A stretch of DNA of 64,000 bases from Hetaerina americana (lineage: Eukaryota > Arthropoda > Insecta > Odonata > Calopterygidae), in assembly GCA_022747635.1 (NCBI GenBank), contig JAKTNV010000004.1, positions 17,918,969 to 17,982,968 on the forward strand. Direction: 5' to 3'. Shown here in pieces: positions 61,500-64,000 of this stretch. Both the position numbers and the translations under genes were made by a program. The notes beneath the pieces were generated by a model, which ran no database searches, was not told the origin of the DNA, and saw only the letters and a list, made by a program, of their open reading frames with translations. Numbering within the stretch: the first letter of the stretch is position 1; the number at the start of each line of letters is the position of its first letter.

Positions 61500-62010
61500 C
61501 CCTATCTCTGCTTTTCACTTCGGTCGAAGGAGATTTCTAAAATAATATCGAGCTCCAGTTGCCCGTATCGCCATCCTCGAAAGATTTCTCATCGCGAATC
61601 ACATTGCTACCCCCACCCCTCCCCCTCCTCTCTCCTCCCTGTGCAGAATTCGTGTGCACATCTTCATTCCGGACCCCCGAGCGTCTAGCGCCTAAATTCG
61701 GACCACCCCCCCCCCTATCCTGGCCCAACCAACCCTTGGAATCTCCCCCTCTCCTTTGCCTCTCTTCCCTACGCCGTTCACATCCCCGCCTGATTTGCTG
61801 CCTTTTTTTCTGTTGCCAGGCGACGACAGTCCTACCCGCTCCCCCCGCTTCACTTCCCACCGTTTCAAAATAGAAGAGGAATAAGTTTTATCTTCTTATT
61901 TCGTCCCAAACGTCCTATTTACCTTCCCTTCCTTTCCCCTTCTGCTGGGGAGGCAAATTCTTCGCTCCGGTTGGGGCTTCACACCTTCCGTCGCCATCTG
62001 TCAATTCCTC
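61500..62010. promoter_or_regulatory. C-rich GC island 14 with X-box-like site
   Basis: CT/C-rich plus strand (CCCCCACCCCTCCCCCTCCT near 61610, a run of 10 C near 61707). GTTGCCAGGCGAC at about 61814-61826 has two half-sites in the arrangement of an RFX X-box. GTCGCCATCTGTC lies near 61989. Overlapping frames of 104-107 codons on opposite strands are low-complexity. Regulatory role inferred. Confidence 0.3.
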
Positions 62011-62399
62011 TCTCTTCCTAGCCAGGCGCTTGTAGTAATTCCGTCTTCTAATCTTGTAGACATTCCCACATTAAAAATCTTGCCAAAAACTTCGAATGTG
62101 CATTCCGTGTGTCCATAATATCGAGTTCTTTAAGGTGTACCAATTCTTGTTCATGTCTTCATTCCCTCGTAGATTGTTGCACAGATCTTCCATCAATTTC
62201 TTCTGGTAAAAACTCAGCTTTTTTCTCTAGTTTTCCCTGCAGTGGTTCCTTCTGTTGCGGTAGTGGAATCTTAAGCCTGTGCTCTGCGATGAGGTTCTAT
62301 CAACGTCCACTCTGCGACACAGTTATTTCTTTAACATCTCGAACTATTTTCTGATTTCTTATTACGCAGTTCACATTTATATCTATTTTTTTTGGGGGG
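62011..62399. other. No feature seen
   Basis: Balanced to AT-rich sequence with an unassigned Ser/Cys-rich 81-codon frame at 62109-62354. A run of T and G (TTTTTTTTGGGGGG) sits near 62385. Confidence 0.45.
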
Positions 62400-62716
62400 A
62401 AATAATTTTATTTCTGAACAAGCCTCAATTCGCTGTCTCAATTGGATAGATTTTTTTATATTATTGTCTTGCGTAACGAGTCGGTGTATTTGTTACTTGG
62501 TATCCTCAACAAGTGTCTCCTGCGTCTTCTTTTATTTAGCCTTAATCCGATGACAGCCTTCCGTTTTGATATTTTACATCGGATTAGTAATATGACATAA
62601 AAACTTAGATATCGCAAGTTCCTAAGGCCACGATGGAGAGAAATCCACGAAACGGGAATCGAATCCACGGCATCTGGGTTAGTAGGCAAGGACGTCTTAT
62701 TGCTACCGCCGAGGCT
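62400..62716 (-). repeat. tRNA-derived SINE, family 2, copy 2 (diverged)
   Basis: Minus-strand head: CAGCCTCGGCGGTAGCAATA (A-box region), ACGTCCTTGCCTACTAACCC, and GGATTCGATTCCCGTTTCGT (B box) from 62716 to about 62630. This parallels the plus-strand head at 48070. The body, reading ATCTAAGTTTTTATGTC and onward, is not clearly shared with the other copy, so the 3' boundary is uncertain. Confidence 0.6.
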
Positions 62717-64000
62717 GGATTTGGTAGAAAAAGAATAACTATCGGTACTATTAATATGATTAAGAGGGTCAATTGATTTTCAATGTAGAAAAACTTCAAT
62801 GCGCATTATATCTTATACGTTCGTGAACTATGTTTTTCGTATTTAATTCTTTGAAAATAGGTATGCTTTAAAATGGGCAAATGAATTAAGTTTTTTCTAT
62901 TTCGGTTTCTTAAACGCGCTTCGCCAGACACTCGGGTACTCAATTGCCCCAGAAAATTTGAATTTTGTGGCTCCTTATACTGCATCGTAAACATAAAATT
63001 CTGAATTTGAATCACTCGATTGGGTTCCCCCGTGTTTGCTTACTTTTTATTGATATTTTCCTCATCAGTCACTGTTTTAATCAGAAAACTTCATTTCCGC
63101 TGCTGAGAAATTTGGATTTCTCTTTATGTTCAAACTGGATTTGTCATTTCAGTTATAATTTCAATACGTACATTTTTAGTCATTGCTAAATAAATGCTTA
63201 GTGAGAAATAGACTTGTTTTATTTGGAAATTCTCAAGTAACTCTTGAGTAACTTTCTTTTTTTGCAAATTCTTATGCCACTGTATTTTCTCGTAATATTT
63301 TTTCGTGTCATACCATGCCTCATATATCCAGTTAATTTATGTAACGATACCCAATTTCAGTCTATACGGACGAAAAGGATGGATGTAATAAATTGACAAC
63401 CGTTTACATTGTATCAATTCAACGGTTTTTTATACCTGCGCTCTGCCAGAATTTTTAGTTTACTCATGGAAGGTTCTCTGATCCATTAAAAATAAACGAA
63501 AAACTGTAATGCTCATTGCCTGAGAATTCGATTAGTCTGCGGAAATTTCGTCTCTTGCTGTAAGGTTACTAATGCGGCGGAAACATGAAAGCTCTAAAAA
63601 AATATTGCAAGAAAGAGAAAACTAGTTTATTGAATGTTGACGTAAATTAAGCCGTCGACATTCGCGGAATGTCTAAATCATCTTCTGCAGGTAGGTATTG
63701 CGTTTTCCCGGTGTCATATTTATTACTGTGCCATTTCAATTGATACCCCGATAAATGTAAATTATTCAATCGAGAAAGTACCATCGTGGCTATAGCTCAT
63801 AATGCAATGGCCCATATGAACAAAGCAACTTAACCAATTTCCTTGGTTTCCCTTTGCAAGGCAACAGATACATCAAAACTGTATAAAAATTTACGTTCAG
63901 AAAAGTCTTGTGAGATAAAAGACAGATACCGCTCTAATACCGCTTCAGAAGCTAATAGGCTATGACAAATTCTCGTAATGACAACACGTGTTTCTTGTAC
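62717..64000. other. AT-rich DNA, no feature seen
   Basis: No recognisable gene, RNA or repeat to the end of the window. Confidence 0.55.

Overview
The window looks like non-coding arthropod nuclear DNA, probably from an insect. The evidence is an AT-rich background, long stretches without coding signal, tRNA-derived SINEs, decayed non-LTR retrotransposons (LINEs) and several lineages of mariner DNA transposon. I could not fix the order or species. No host protein-coding exon could be recognised with confidence. Most long open frames lie in GC-rich or pyrimidine-rich tracts and encode low-complexity translations. The window is probably intergenic or intronic DNA.

Mobile DNA falls into four groups. 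(1) Mariner family: a catalytic-type copy (A, 22469-23530) whose frame is cut three codons before the third catalytic Asp; three almost identical 757-bp internally deleted copies (B1 17923-18679, B2 23572-24328, B3 50147-50903); a 383-bp deleted copy nested in a LINE (C, 58909-59291); and an old decayed deleted copy (D, 46807-47504). (2) LINE remnants at 15010-15290, 20170-20670, 44115-44930 and 57195-59375. Further copies of a motif also seen at a LINE 3' end lie at 50091-50140 and 52228-52268. (3) Two tRNA-derived SINE families, with three copies of the first (12398-12740, 21976-22232, 27418-27667) and two of the second (48070-48255, 62400-62716), plus a fragment of another at 2685-2750. (4) Inverted-repeat structures: a near-perfect 191-bp palindrome between two TA arrays (35588-35778), a 71-bp-arm foldback (51952-52148), and a weaker inverted repeat at 35326-35450.

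The rest is AT-rich single-copy-looking DNA interrupted about every 4-5 kb by GC-rich, strand-skewed (CT-rich or GA-rich) islands, near 3.6, 5.4, 7.6, 11.3, 16.3, 26.5, 30, 33.7, 38, 39.8, 46, 53, 56.6 and 61.7 kb. Several hold dense CpG, GAGA runs, GCCAT/ATGGCGGC-type sites and GTRAGT splice-donor-like sequences. They may be promoters, unannotated first exons or chromatin-regulatory elements, but sequence alone does not prove this.

The strongest themes for follow-up are repeated internal deletion of mariners that keeps both transposon ends and the start of the transposase gene, the placement of mariners and a palindrome beside TA microsatellites, and the chain of GC islands.
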